Below are positions 28,504-35,939 of a stretch of 64,000 bases of DNA, piece by piece. The stretch covers positions 1-64,000 of the forward strand of contig JAIYAQ010000001.1 in NCBI GenBank assembly GCA_027488975.1. Direction: 5' to 3'. The notes beneath the pieces are model-generated. The model was not told the DNA's origin, made no database searches, and worked only from the letters and a program-made list of their open reading frames with translations. Positions within the stretch are counted from its first letter, which is position 1. Every line of letters begins with the position of its first letter. The translations under genes were made by a program, and so were the position numbers. Origin of the DNA: Cyanobium sp. E1_MAG_00006 (lineage in GTDB: Bacteria; Cyanobacteriota; Cyanobacteriia; PCC-6307; Cyanobiaceae).

Positions 28504-30357
28504 TCAGGCAGGCAGATAATAGCGCACCATTGTGAAAACGCGGTTGTGGCGTTGATCCAGCGCCATCCGCATGTTGATCGCGCGCTGGTTGAGCAGCAGG
28601 CTGTCAAAGCGATAGCGCGGGATCGCGATCGGCATCACGATCGTGAGGGTCTGATCGGGATCGCTCGCCTCAACGGATTCAACGAAGTCGACGAAGGGTG
28701 TGATCAGCGAGGCGTAGGGACTCTCGAGAATCTGCAGCTCGAAGCGGGGATTGTCGCCAACGCTGCGGTGCCAGGCCTGGCGCAGGGGCTCGGGGTCACC
28801 ATCATCTGGGCGCACCCACACAGCAATCACCCGATCCGACACGGTGGCGGCATAGCGCAGGGCCTGCAGGGCGGGCTGACACCAGACCGATATCCAGACG
28901 ATGCTGCAGTTGCCGATCGGTTCGGCGCGGGCTGGCAAGCGAAGGTCCACCGCGTCGCCGGGCTGGAGTTCCAGTTCAGCAAACACACGCCGGTAGCGAC
29001 GGCGGATCCGCGCCAGCATCAGCACCAGCAATGGGATGGCGATCACCACGGTCCAGGCGCCTTCCGCGAATTTGCTGATCACGATCACCACCAGCACCAG
29101 GCAGGTGCAGAGCGAACCGATGCCGTTCATCAGGGCATAACGCCACCAACCCTCGCCGCGCTCGCGCCACCAGTGCACCACCATGCCGGCCTGCGACAGC
29201 GTGAAGGCCAGGAACACGCCGAGGGCGTAGAGATTCACGGCCACGGTGGTATCACCCTGGCAGATCACGATGATGGCGCCGGTGGCCAGCAGTAGAAACA
29301 GGATGCCGTTCTGGAACACCAGGCGATCACCCACCCAGGCCATCTGCCGCGGCAGGAAGTTATCGCGGGCGAGCAGGGCCGAAAGGCGCGGGAAATCGGC
29401 AAAGGCGGTGTTCGCCGCCAGCATCAGAATCAGCAGAGTGGTGATCTGCAACACCAACAGCAGCGGGCTGTGGATGCCGAACACGCGCATCCCCAATTGA
29501 GCCATCACCGTCACATCGTCATGGGGGGCGATGCCGTAGATGAAGCCAAGGCCGCTCACCGCCAGAAACATGGCCGAGAGCATCAATCCCATCACCAGCA
29601 GGGTGCTGCGGGCCCGCTGGGCCGAAGGAGCGCGAAACAGCTGAACGCCATTAGCAATCGCTTCGATGCCTGTCATCGCGGAACAACCGGAGCTGAAAGC
29701 CCGCAGGATCAGGAACAGACCCAACGGCTCGACGGCCTTCACCAATGACGGTGGATCCGGGGTGAAGCCATGGCTGGTGAGCAGGTTCTGAACACCCGCC
29801 AGGGCGAGCAGGGCCACCATCGCCACGAAGCTGTAGGTGGGCAGCGCGAACAGCCGGCCGGCCTCGCGCGCGCCCCGCAGATTGGCCCAGCCCACGAGCA
29901 CCAGCAGAAGAAGCGCGATCGGCACCTCCGCGTGCAGCAGCCCGGGCCACAGCGAAGAGAGGGCCTGGGTGCCGGCCATCAGGCTCACAGCGGCGGTGAG
30001 CACGTAGTCGATCAGCAGGCTGGCGGCGGCCACCAGGCTGGCTGTGGTGCCGAGGTTCTCACGCCCCACCACGTAGGCGCCACCACCCTGGGGATAGGCC
30101 TTGATGGTCTGGCGGTAGGAGAGCACCACAATCCCGATCAAGGCGATGATCGTGAGCGTGATCGGCAGCGACAGCCGCAGCGCAGCACTACCGGCCAGGA
30201 TCAACACACCGAGGGCAGCATCAGTGGCATAAGCCACCGAGGAGAGCGCATCAGACGAGAGGATCGGCAGCGCCTGGATGCTGGGCAGCGTCTTCGCTTC
30301 CTCCTGCTGGCGCCGCAGCGGCCGCCCGAAGAGCTGACGCAGCAATGAAACGCTCAA
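28504..30357 (-). CDS. APC-superfamily permease, KimA (YdaO)-like potassium importer
   Basis: 617 aa. Twelve hydrophobic segments followed by a soluble C-terminal domain (about 460-617) of the universal-stress-like type. It matches KimA along its length: 'LSSDALSSVAYATDAAL', 'SYRQTIKAYPQGGGAYVV', 'AFSSGCSAMTGIEAIANG', 'AANTAFADFPRLSALLARD' and 'GDRLVFQNGILFL'. KimA takes up potassium with protons and in Firmicutes is controlled by c-di-AMP. The 300 bases upstream show no recognisable ydaO riboswitch motif. An amino-acid substrate is the alternative. Confidence 0.82.
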   Translation of the reverse strand: MSVSLLRQLFGRPLRRQQEEAKTLPSIQALPILSSDALSSVAYATDAALGVLILAGSAALRLSLPITLTIIALIGIVVLSYRQTIKAYPQGGGAYVVGRENLGTTASLVAAASLLIDYVLTAAVSLMAGTQALSSLWPGLLHAEVPIALLLLVLVGWANLRGAREAGRLFALPTYSFVAMVALLALAGVQNLLTSHGFTPDPPSLVKAVEPLGLFLILRAFSSGCSAMTGIEAIANGVQLFRAPSAQRARSTLLVMGLMLSAMFLAVSGLGFIYGIAPHDDVTVMAQLGMRVFGIHSPLLLVLQITTLLILMLAANTAFADFPRLSALLARDNFLPRQMAWVGDRLVFQNGILFLLLATGAIIVICQGDTTVAVNLYALGVFLAFTLSQAGMVVHWWRERGEGWWRYALMNGIGSLCTCLVLVVIVISKFAEGAWTVVIAIPLLVLMLARIRRRYRRVFAELELQPGDAVDLRLPARAEPIGNCSIVWISVWCQPALQALRYAATVSDRVIAVWVRPDDGDPEPLRQAWHRSVGDNPRFELQILESPYASLITPFVDFVESVEASDPDQTLTIVMPIAIPRYRFDSLLLNQRAINMRMALDQRHNRVFTMVRYYLPA

Positions 30358-30676
30358 TGGATCCTCAACCTGTTGCAGAAGCTCAAGCTACCTAGGCTGT
30401 TGCAACAAAATCCATGCCACGCAAGAGTGTGACGAGACTGAGCAGCATTCCGGTCCGGCTCGAGAGCTCAGACGCCCAGAGTGGCAAGAGCAGGGATAGG
30501 AACGCTTGCAACCAAGATTGAATACAGCCGAGAGCGAAGGCCAGTTGTTTGCACTGGCGTGCCCTTGTTGATCGGTCCAGCCCTCATGAGAGTGGGAGGC
30601 TGAGGTGATGCTGCAGGTGCCCACGATTCGGCTGACTCAGCGTCTGCCTGCATGCCCATGTTGGCAACCACACCGA
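30358..30676. other. intergenic region upstream of the KimA-like gene
   Basis: About 320 bases between the KimA-like start and the photolyase stop. It contains the 10-base palindrome TGTTGCAACA near 30399-30408. Small frames here have poor codon use and no recognisable product. I see no RNA gene. Confidence 0.5.
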
Positions 30677-32254
30677 TCAGCCCAGCTGCAGGTCAAGTCC
30701 CAGTTGAACCGTCCCATCGTCAGCACGGCCGGCTGCCTTGCTCCGCCTTCGCCGGCCCGCACCACTGGCCGGCAGGCCGGAGCGGCGTGAGCCGTGCTTC
30801 TGCTGGATTCCATCAGCCAGCTCCCGGAACGCCTGCCCCTGGCGCCGGGCCCAGAGCCGCTCCCGTGCGGCGCGGGCCGCGACGGCCGGATCCACGATCG
30901 GCTGGGGATAATCCAGCCCGAGCCTGAAGCCAAGGCGTTGGGCTGCGGATGCCGGCAGGGTCCAGGGTTCATGCAGGTGAACGAGAGGCACCGCGTCCAA
31001 TTCCGGCAGCCAGAGACGCAGAAACAGCCCCTGTGGGTCGTGGTCCTGGCCCTGCTTGATCGGGTTATAGATGCGGATCGTGTTGATGCCGGTGGTGCCG
31101 CTCTGCATCTGGCATTGGCTCCAGTGGATGCCGGGCTCGTAATCGAGAAAGAGGCGCGCCAGGTGCAGACCCGTAGTGCGCCACGGCAACTCCAGGTGGT
31201 GGCTCGCCACCGACATCAGCATGGCCCGCATGCGGAAGTTGATCCAACCGGTGGCGATCAGGGCCCGCATGCAGGCATCCACGAACGGCAGGCCGGTGCG
31301 CCCCTCGCACCAGGCCGCCTGCCGCTCCGGATCGGCGGTGCTCGGGTCGACGGCGGTGAGCGGGTGCAGCTCGCGAACCTCCAGGTTCGGCTGGCTTTCG
31401 AGTTTCTGGATGAAATGGCAATGCCAGTGCAGCCGCTCCTCGAATCCGCGCAGTGCCCGGGGCCATTCGGCCCGCTCCATCGCAGGCAGGGCGCGAAGGG
31501 CGGCGCCCCGGCGGCGGCTGGCCTGCACCACCTCCCGTAGCGACAGAGTGCCCCAGGCCAGATGAGCAGAAAGTCGCGAACAACTCTCGAAGGCGGTGAC
31601 CGGGCTGGAGAGCTCACGGTGGTAGCGGGCACCGCGGGTCTGCAGAAAGCTCTCCAGCAGGGCCAGTCCCTCCCGGCGCCCCCCCTTCTGGCGGCCTGGA
31701 CAGGGATCGGGTGCGAGGTCGAGATCAGCGGCTGTGGGAATCGGCCCGGGATCAACTCCCTCCAGAGGGGCCAACGCTGCCGGCGGCGGGGCGAGCGGCT
31801 CGGCCATGCGCGCCTCCCAGCGGCGGGCCCAGCCATCACGGCTGACCAGCCGGCGGATCACGCCGAACTGGGGGATCTCATGCCAAGGGATGTCGTGCTC
31901 GCGAGCCCAGGCGGCGACGCGCCGATCGCGGCCGTAGGTCCAGCCGTTGCCGGTTTCCTCATGGCTCCAAAGGCCGGCGACACCGAACTGGCGGCGGGCC
32001 CGCTCCAACACGTGTTCCACCACGCCGACTCTCACCACCAGGGGCTGACCGAGCAATGCCAGCTCCGCTCGCAGCTCCTTGATGCCCTCGGCACAGAAGG
32101 CCCAGTGACGCGCTGAAGCGTCCTCTTGGCGCCAGAACTCCGGTTCAACAACCAGAAGGGGCAGCACCGATCCGAGCTGGCTGGCCTGCAGCAGCGGCTG
32201 ATGGTCCACCGTGCGCAGGTCACGCTTGAACCAGACGATCTGCAGCGGGCCCAT
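30677..32254 (-). CDS. cryptochrome/photolyase family FAD protein
   Basis: 525 aa. N-terminal Rossmann antenna domain starting 'LQIVWFKRDLRTVDHQPLL', then the FAD domain with 'GWINFRMRAMLMSVASHHLELPW' (partial), 'LARLFLDYEPGIHWSQCQMQSGTTGIN' elements and 'RIYNPIKQGQDHDPQG'. It should repair pyrimidine dimers in light, or act as a cryptochrome; the family in marine cyanobacteria includes both. The Arg/Ser-rich C-terminal extension (about 490-515) is unusual. ATG 32254 is chosen since the upstream frame runs through a decayed attC site. Confidence 0.88.
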   Translation of the reverse strand: MGPLQIVWFKRDLRTVDHQPLLQASQLGSVLPLLVVEPEFWRQEDASARHWAFCAEGIKELRAELALLGQPLVVRVGVVEHVLERARRQFGVAGLWSHEETGNGWTYGRDRRVAAWAREHDIPWHEIPQFGVIRRLVSRDGWARRWEARMAEPLAPPPAALAPLEGVDPGPIPTAADLDLAPDPCPGRQKGGRREGLALLESFLQTRGARYHRELSSPVTAFESCSRLSAHLAWGTLSLREVVQASRRRGAALRALPAMERAEWPRALRGFEERLHWHCHFIQKLESQPNLEVRELHPLTAVDPSTADPERQAAWCEGRTGLPFVDACMRALIATGWINFRMRAMLMSVASHHLELPWRTTGLHLARLFLDYEPGIHWSQCQMQSGTTGINTIRIYNPIKQGQDHDPQGLFLRLWLPELDAVPLVHLHEPWTLPASAAQRLGFRLGLDYPQPIVDPAVAARAARERLWARRQGQAFRELADGIQQKHGSRRSGLPASGAGRRRRSKAAGRADDGTVQLGLDLQLG

Positions 32255-32308
32255 GGCTGCAGAACATAACCAGGGAGACGTGCTGGCTGCTGCGGCCAGC
32301 ACAGCTGC

Positions 32309-32361
32309 GGTAACGCTGGAAGGCGGCATGGCGGCCAATCCACTCCAAGTGCTTGCTCAAA
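32309..32361 (-). repeat. decayed attC-like site F (distal end of array)
   Basis: The plus strand keeps 'TAACGCTG' at one end and 'GGCCAATCCACTCCAAGTG' plus 'GCTTG' at the other, matching attC A (TAACGCTG ... ggCCTGTCCACTCC ... GCTTG) at most positions. The inner CCCCTGAGTGG box is missing, so the hairpin can no longer fold fully. It lies about 55 bases from the photolyase start and marks the array's outer edge. Confidence 0.5.
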
Positions 32362-32394
32362 GTGTCACTTCGTGGAGGAAATGATCGCCTTAGC

Positions 32395-32892
32395 TCACAG
32401 CCCAAGTGAGATCAACAAGAGGAGCCAGAGCATGGCAAATGCCCAAGGCAAAACGATATGCGGCAATGAACCATGATGCAATGTCCACGGGTTATCACGA
32501 AGAGCCTTACTTGACCCCAACCTTGGTATCAGCATTGGACTCTTAACTCGATCATTGATAAGCATTGACAAGAACGCACGCCGATTTCCAAGCGGCTTGC
32601 CTACTCGCTCGGCCGCCCGAATAGCCAACGCCACAGTAACGCAACAAAACAAGCCCAAAAGAGGCAGCGCAAATCTCAACAGATGAGCAGCGGGAGAATG
32701 ATTGCCTGAGCTCAGAAGGACAACAAAAGCGGTTAGCAGAAAAGATTGAGAGGTAAAAAGCCAAGACAAACGGTTGAGGATCCACTGCTGCTCCGTCATG
32801 AGCAATTGCTCTACATAGGCAGCAAGCGCCAGCGCGTCCTGTAGATCGATGCCATCAATCAACTCATTAAACTCTTCGTCAGACAATGACAT
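32395..32892 (-). CDS. membrane protein of unknown function, probable last integron cassette
   Basis: 165 aa from ATG 32892. An acidic, helical N-terminus ('MSLSDEEFNELIDGIDLQDA') precedes three or four hydrophobic segments ('SWLFTSQSFLLTAFVVLLSS', 'LLRFALPLLGLFCCVTVALA', 'IVLPWAFAMLWLLLLISLGL'). Base composition and codon use are clearly more AT-rich than the host genes, which supports acquisition as a cassette between attC E and the decayed site F. Family not recognised. Confidence 0.65.
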   Translation of the reverse strand: MSLSDEEFNELIDGIDLQDALALAAYVEQLLMTEQQWILNRLSWLFTSQSFLLTAFVVLLSSGNHSPAAHLLRFALPLLGLFCCVTVALAIRAAERVGKPLGNRRAFLSMLINDRVKSPMLIPRLGSSKALRDNPWTLHHGSLPHIVLPWAFAMLWLLLLISLGL

Positions 32893-33192
32893 GGTTGAAT
32901 CCAATACAGGCAAGAAGCATTCACTTAACAAGATCCAGCAGGAGCACGGGCCGCTTCTGAGATCGCCCCCGGCGCCTGTGAAGCCCAAAGCTCCACGTCA
33001 GTAAGATTAAGCGTTTTCATCATAGCAGCCTCAATGAGATATCGATGAGGCAATAGTCAACACTGAGCAGAGCGTACCGAGGTTGCTTACTGAAGAACGC
33101 ATCAGCTGATGATCTGATCACTTCGGCCTGTACTACAGCCATGTCGCTGGTCACTCCTAATATTTGTCTGGAAGAAGTCGCTGACTGGATTC
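32893..33192. other. long leader between attC E and the last cassette gene
   Basis: About 300 bases without a clear gene. On the minus strand it has a TTGACT hexamer (33060-33055), a 6-base inverted repeat GCCTCA/TGAGGC (33028-33033 with 33046-33051), and a 32-codon frame listed separately. It could hold a cassette-borne promoter. Confidence 0.4.
32925..33023 (-). CDS. possible 32-aa peptide
   Basis: Starts ATG ATG AAA at 33023 and ends TAA 32925-32927. The peptide begins 'MMKTLNLTDVELWAS', then an Ala/Pro-rich end finishing in Gly-Ser-Cys. It lies just downstream of the TTGACT and inverted-repeat elements. No Shine-Dalgarno sequence is clear. It may be a chance frame. Confidence 0.25.
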   Translation of the reverse strand: MMKTLNLTDVELWASQAPGAISEAARAPAGSC

Positions 33193-33284
33193 TTCGAACG
33201 CTGCCCCTAAGTGGCAGGCTGGGAGCCTGCGGTGTCGAAGAAGATAGTTTGCGGAGGCCTATCCACTCGAGGGGCTGGTTGGAC
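33193..33284 (-). repeat. integron attC site E
   Basis: Minus strand: R'' core GTCCAAC (33284-33278, a perfect RYYYAAC), left arm GCCCCTCGAGTGG, right arm reverse complement GCCCCTAAGTGG, R' GTTCGAA (33199-33193). The left arm has one extra base, the mark of an attC oriented with the cassettes. Confidence 0.8.
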
Positions 33285-33295
33285 GGCCTCTTCGC

Positions 33296-33523
33296 TCAAG
33301 AAAGTAGGCCCTCTAGTTCATCTCTGGTTTGCTCAGTATCACGAAGGATTTTGGAAAGCAACCCAGGACCCAGCGTTTCACCAGAATGGACAGGGACTAC
33401 AGTCGTTCGGCCGTCTGGATGTCGCATAAAATGATGACTTCACTTTATTCGCAGAACTTCAAAGCCAATCCTTCAAAGGGCCAGGATGAGCGCCTTGCCT
33501 GTAACAGCGGAGTAAGTTGACAC
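33296..33523 (-). pseudogene. hicA: hicA toxin pseudogene (two in-frame TGA codons)
   Basis: A 76-codon frame starting GTG 33523, two bases after the hicB stop, and ending TGA 33298-33296. Ignoring two internal TGA codons (33475-33473 and 33442-33440) it reads as a complete HicA: 'VTGKALILAL', then 'RIGFEVLRIK', then 'SHHFMRHPDGRTTVVPVHSG' and 'ETLGPGLLSKILRDTEQ'. The second TGA falls where the conserved Gly before 'SHH' is expected, one base from GGA. No frameshift is present. The mRNA-interferase is therefore probably dead, leaving a lone antitoxin. It has not been checked for read errors. Confidence 0.8.
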
Positions 33524-33525
33524 GT

Positions 33526-33735
33526 CTAGACGGTCACTCGCTGAAAACCAACGAAGTCAAGTTGTTCAACTATTCCGTCCTGAACCTCTAGGCAGAGCTC
33601 AATAGCCTCTCTGATCCGGCCCATCAACTCATCAAGAGACTTAGCTTGTGTGTGGCACCCGGCTAGAGCGGGCGCGCTCGCAACATAAAAGCCCTCTGAG
33701 TCTCTCTCAACCACCACATCGAACTGCTTTGCCAT
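33526..33735 (-). CDS. hicB: HicB-family antitoxin
   Basis: 69 aa from ATG 33735. It is the partial RNase-H-like fold of short HicB proteins: 'FDVVVERDSEGFYVASAPALAG' in parts, 'CHTQAKSLDELMGRIREAIEL'. No C-terminal DNA-binding domain is visible. It precedes a broken hicA by two bases, giving the hicB-hicA order, opposite to the intact hicA-hicB cassette next door. It is cassette-borne, bounded by attC D and attC E. Confidence 0.82.
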   Translation of the reverse strand: MAKQFDVVVERDSEGFYVASAPALAGCHTQAKSLDELMGRIREAIELCLEVQDGIVEQLDFVGFQRVTV

Positions 33736-33800
33736 GGGAGTCACCTGCGTCCACTCACGATAGCCCCGGCACAACCTGTCGGCAGCTCTTCACTGGGTCC

Positions 33801-33889
33801 GGCCAACGCTGCCCCTGAGTGGCAGGCAAGGATTCTATGCCGGAGCCAGATACTTTTGGAGGCCTTTACACTCGAGGGGCTTGTTATCC
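33801..33889 (-). repeat. integron attC site D
   Basis: Minus strand: R'' GGATAAC (33889-33883), left arm GCCCCTCGAGTG, right arm reverse complement GCCCCTGAGTGG, R' GTTGGCC (33807-33801). One extra base in the left arm. It starts seven bases after the hicB stop. Confidence 0.82.
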
Positions 33890-33895
33890 GTTCCT

Positions 33896-34228
33896 CTACG
33901 CCGAGATACTTCTCTGAAGTGCTTCCTGAGCAAGCGAGTTGAGACTCTTTCCCTGCGCCTCCGCAGTCATCGCCAACCTCTCATGTAGTTCAGGCGGAAT
34001 CCGAAGATTGAACTTGCCTGAATAGTGTCTACGGGGCTCGATTCCTTGCTCCTTGCAGACCTCAAGAAAAACGTCCAATGACTTTTTGAATTCTCGCCGA
34101 AGCTCCTCAGGACTGGACCCATAAAAATCCGCCCCTCCAGAAAGCCCCAGAATTTCCCCGCGAAACTGATCCGTCTCCTCATCGTAGTCAATTTTGGCGT
34201 GGTAGCCACCCACATTCATGAGATTCAT
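33896..34228 (-). CDS. hicB: HicB-family antitoxin with DNA-binding domain
   Basis: 110 aa. N-terminal HicB fold ('YHAKIDYDEETDQFRGEILGL', 'GADFYGSSPEELRREFKKSLD') and a C-terminal ribbon-helix-helix segment ('GKFNLRIPPELHERLAMTAEA', 'SLNSLAQEAL'), which binds the operator. It would neutralise the HicA encoded just upstream and repress the operon. It overlaps hicA by four bases. The cassette is bounded by attC C and attC D. Confidence 0.88.
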   Translation of the reverse strand: MNLMNVGGYHAKIDYDEETDQFRGEILGLSGGADFYGSSPEELRREFKKSLDVFLEVCKEQGIEPRRHYSGKFNLRIPPELHERLAMTAEAQGKSLNSLAQEALQRSISA

Positions 34229-34479
34229 GGTGTCACTCCGTGTTCTTCAAACCATTTGCGGATCGAAGCAACAGCACCCTTGTCTGTATCGGGCGATGGA
34301 TGGGGTCTGTGGAAGACCCTGACTTCGCCAAACAGAACAACCGCGACTCGGCTGCCCGCCCTCTCGCTGACATCCCCACCAAGCTCCTGAAACAGGGCCT
34401 CGATGTCCCTCCACGGCAGGCTGCCGCTTACGGGACGGGAGTAGATCAGCTCAAGGGTGCGCTGGTGCTTCCGCTTCAT
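34225..34479 (-). CDS. hicA: HicA-family mRNA interferase toxin
   Basis: 84 aa with the small dsRBD-like fold: 'LELIYSRPVSGSLPWRDIEAL', 'GSRVAVVLFGEVRVFHRPHP', 'SIRKWFEEHGV'. The 'GSRVAVVLFGE' strand and the 'HRPHP' turn match the longer HicA subtype, in which the catalytic His is less conserved. It would cleave mRNA unless bound by HicB. ATG 34479 follows the attC C core by about 60 bases; the toxin-first order is typical for HicAB. Confidence 0.85.
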   Translation of the reverse strand: MKRKHQRTLELIYSRPVSGSLPWRDIEALFQELGGDVSERAGSRVAVVLFGEVRVFHRPHPSPDTDKGAVASIRKWFEEHGVTP

Positions 34480-34540
34480 CCGTCCATAGTACTGCCGCTC
34501 AGTACCATCCGCGGCCCCTGGTTAACGGCTTTATGGATAC

Positions 34541-34613
34541 GGATAACGCGTGAGCTAAGCGGACGGATCAATCGCGAAGCGATTGATCCGTCCGCTTGAG
34601 CGAATGGTTAGGC
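34541..34613 (-). repeat. integron attC site C
   Basis: Minus strand: R'' GCCTAAC (34613-34607), R' GTTATCC (34547-34541). The arms form a long hairpin around a TTCG tetraloop (AAGCGGACGGATCAATCG repeated in inverse). Left arm GCTCAAGCGGAC, right arm reverse complement GCTAAGCGGAC, giving one extra base in the left arm. The form is the short, proteobacteria-like attC type. Confidence 0.9.
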
Positions 34614-35005
34614 GTCACTGCACCCAAAGACCATTTGACGAAAGCCAAATAGCCGAGACCCGCTATTGCCCCACCATAGATCAGAGCAATCGACAATGGC
34701 GAATCAAACGTATAGAGCGGACTCGCAGATAAGCGAAAATGCAAGATCGCATGAACAACAAGAAAGGCCGAGAAAGAAGCCCTAGACCAGATCTGAACTC
34801 GCGGCGCTCCGTGGTGCGTAAGCCACGCGATGATCGCGAACAACGGGACATGAAGCCAAATGAAAGCTTGCATGGCCTCAAGCTCAGGGAGGTCTCGAAG
34901 CACATACAAGAGCCGCCACTCGGTCTGAACGACCGCATCCAACTCATGGCTGAAGAAAAGTCCGAGCGCGACATAGAAAAGAAGCTTCGAAATTCTGTCT
35001 CTCAT
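34568..35005 (-). CDS. small four-helix membrane protein, cassette-borne, unknown
   Basis: 145 aa. Four hydrophobic segments, with 'LFFSHELDAVVQTEWRLLYVL' (partial) near the start, a 'HELDA..EWRLL' pattern I have seen only as an uncharacterised membrane family. A good ribosome-binding site (AAGGAGT) precedes ATG 35005. The last residues ('NHSLKRTDQSLRD') and the stop are encoded inside attC C, a common trait of cassette genes. Confidence 0.75.
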   Translation of the reverse strand: MRDRISKLLFYVALGLFFSHELDAVVQTEWRLLYVLRDLPELEAMQAFIWLHVPLFAIIAWLTHHGAPRVQIWSRASFSAFLVVHAILHFRLSASPLYTFDSPLSIALIYGGAIAGLGYLAFVKWSLGAVTPNHSLKRTDQSLRD

Positions 35006-35029
35006 TACTTGCGACTCCTTGGTTGTGAC

Positions 35030-35119
35030 GCCTAACGCTGCCCCTGAGTGGCAGGCAAGAAGCTATTGCTTTCAAAGCGGACTCGACGGCGGCCTGTCCA
35101 CTCCAGGGGCTTGTTCGAA
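35030..35119 (-). repeat. integron attC site A
   Basis: Minus strand: R'' TTCGAAC (35119-35113), left arm GCCCCTGGAGTGG, right arm reverse complement GCCCCTGAGTGG, R' GTTAGGC (35036-35030, a perfect GTTRRRY core). One extra G in the left arm. Confidence 0.88.
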
Positions 35120-35172
35120 GGTGTCGCATCTCCACAGGCAGCGTTTGCGGAGCTACGGCTCGCAAGCAGAGC

Positions 35173-35481
35173 TCAAGACACCTCCGCTTCACTTCTCACA
35201 CTGGCGCTCAACTTCAGGCCAAGGGCCGAGACGACCTTGAGGATGGTGTCAAAGCTCGGGCTCCGCTCTCCAGACAAGGCCTTGTAGAGGCTTTCCCTGG
35301 ACAGTCCTGAATCTCTGGCCACCTGAGTCATTCCCTGGGCTCGAGCAATGTCGCCCAGAGCCTTGGCAATGAAAGCCGCATCTCCATGCGCCTCCTCGAT
35401 GCAGGCTTCTAAGTAAGCCGCCATCTCCTCTGGAGTGCGCAGATGCTCGGCAACATCCCAGAGGCTTGTCGTGGTTTTCAT
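35173..35481 (-). CDS. XRE-type antitoxin of a RelE/HigB-like addiction module (HI1420 type)
   Basis: 102 aa. The C-terminal helix-turn-helix reads 'GMTQVARDSGLSRESLYKALSG' in parts, and the N-terminus has 'YLEACIEEAHGDAAFIAKALGDIARA', typical of the 'addiction module antidote' family. The ATG overlaps the toxin stop (TGATG). It binds the toxin and represses its own operon. Cassette bounded by attC B and attC A. Confidence 0.87.
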   Translation of the reverse strand: MKTTTSLWDVAEHLRTPEEMAAYLEACIEEAHGDAAFIAKALGDIARAQGMTQVARDSGLSRESLYKALSGERSPSFDTILKVVSALGLKLSASVRSEAEVS

Positions 35482-35783
35482 CAGGTCTCCTCGCTCAGGT
35501 TGGCAGCCAACAGCAGGGCCTCATCAATGTCCTTGGTCTGTGAGTGCTTGTCTCCACCAGCCAACAGGATGATCAAGGCGGTTCCCCTCTGCAGGTAATA
35601 GACCCTGTATCCAGGGCCGTAGTTGATCCGCAACTCCGACACGCCGGCCCCAACGGGCTTGACGTCACCAGGATTGCCGCCGATGAGGCGTTCGATCCTG
35701 GCCAGAACCTTCGCCCTGCCTCTCAGATCACGCAGACCCTCAAGCCATCGGACGAACCGCTCTGTCTGGCGGACTCCAACCAT
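35481..35783 (-). CDS. RelE/HigB-like addiction module toxin (HI1419 type)
   Basis: 100 aa, RelE/ParE fold: 'FVRWLEGLRDLRGRAKVLARI', 'GVSELRINYGPGYRVYYLQRG', and 'LLAGGDKHSQTKDIDEALLLA', the characteristic 'GGDK..Q..DI..A' motif of this family. It likely cleaves mRNA on the ribosome. Toxin-first order with a 1-base overlap to the antitoxin. Confidence 0.9.
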   Translation of the reverse strand: MVGVRQTERFVRWLEGLRDLRGRAKVLARIERLIGGNPGDVKPVGAGVSELRINYGPGYRVYYLQRGTALIILLAGGDKHSQTKDIDEALLLAANLSEET

Positions 35784-35855
35784 CCACCAACTGTAGCCCC
35801 CTGGCTACGATGACGCAACGCTGCCTTGCAGATTCCCGTTGAGCACGACACATCC

Positions 35856-35919
35856 TTCGAACGCGCCGGTTCAGCGGCGAACCGCGCAGCGGATCGTCCG
35901 CTGCAACCGGTTGTTAGCC
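35856..35919 (-). repeat. integron attC site B
   Basis: Minus strand: R'' GGCTAAC (35919-35913), left arm CCGGTTGCAGCGG, right arm reverse complement CCGGTTCAGCGG, R' GTTCGAA (35862-35856). The extra G in the left arm sets the orientation. The 64-base length and arm sequence differ from sites A, D and E. Confidence 0.82.
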
Positions 35920-35939
35920 GATGAGCCCATAAACATCTT

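Noticed and set aside
30358-30676. ydaO (c-di-AMP) riboswitch before the KimA-like gene
   Set aside because: None of the conserved blocks I know for this riboswitch could be read on the minus strand.
33141-33434. Small plus-strand frames across attC E and the hicA remnant
   Set aside because: They translate attC hairpins and the antisense of hicA; no plausible product.
33440-33475. Selenocysteine or other recoding at the two hicA TGA codons
   Set aside because: The positions are not Cys positions in HicA and no selenocysteine insertion element is evident; simple decay is the plainer reading.
33193-35119. CRISPR array
   Set aside because: The repeated segments are 64-92 base imperfect hairpins 0.5-1.2 kb apart with genes between; no short regular spacers.
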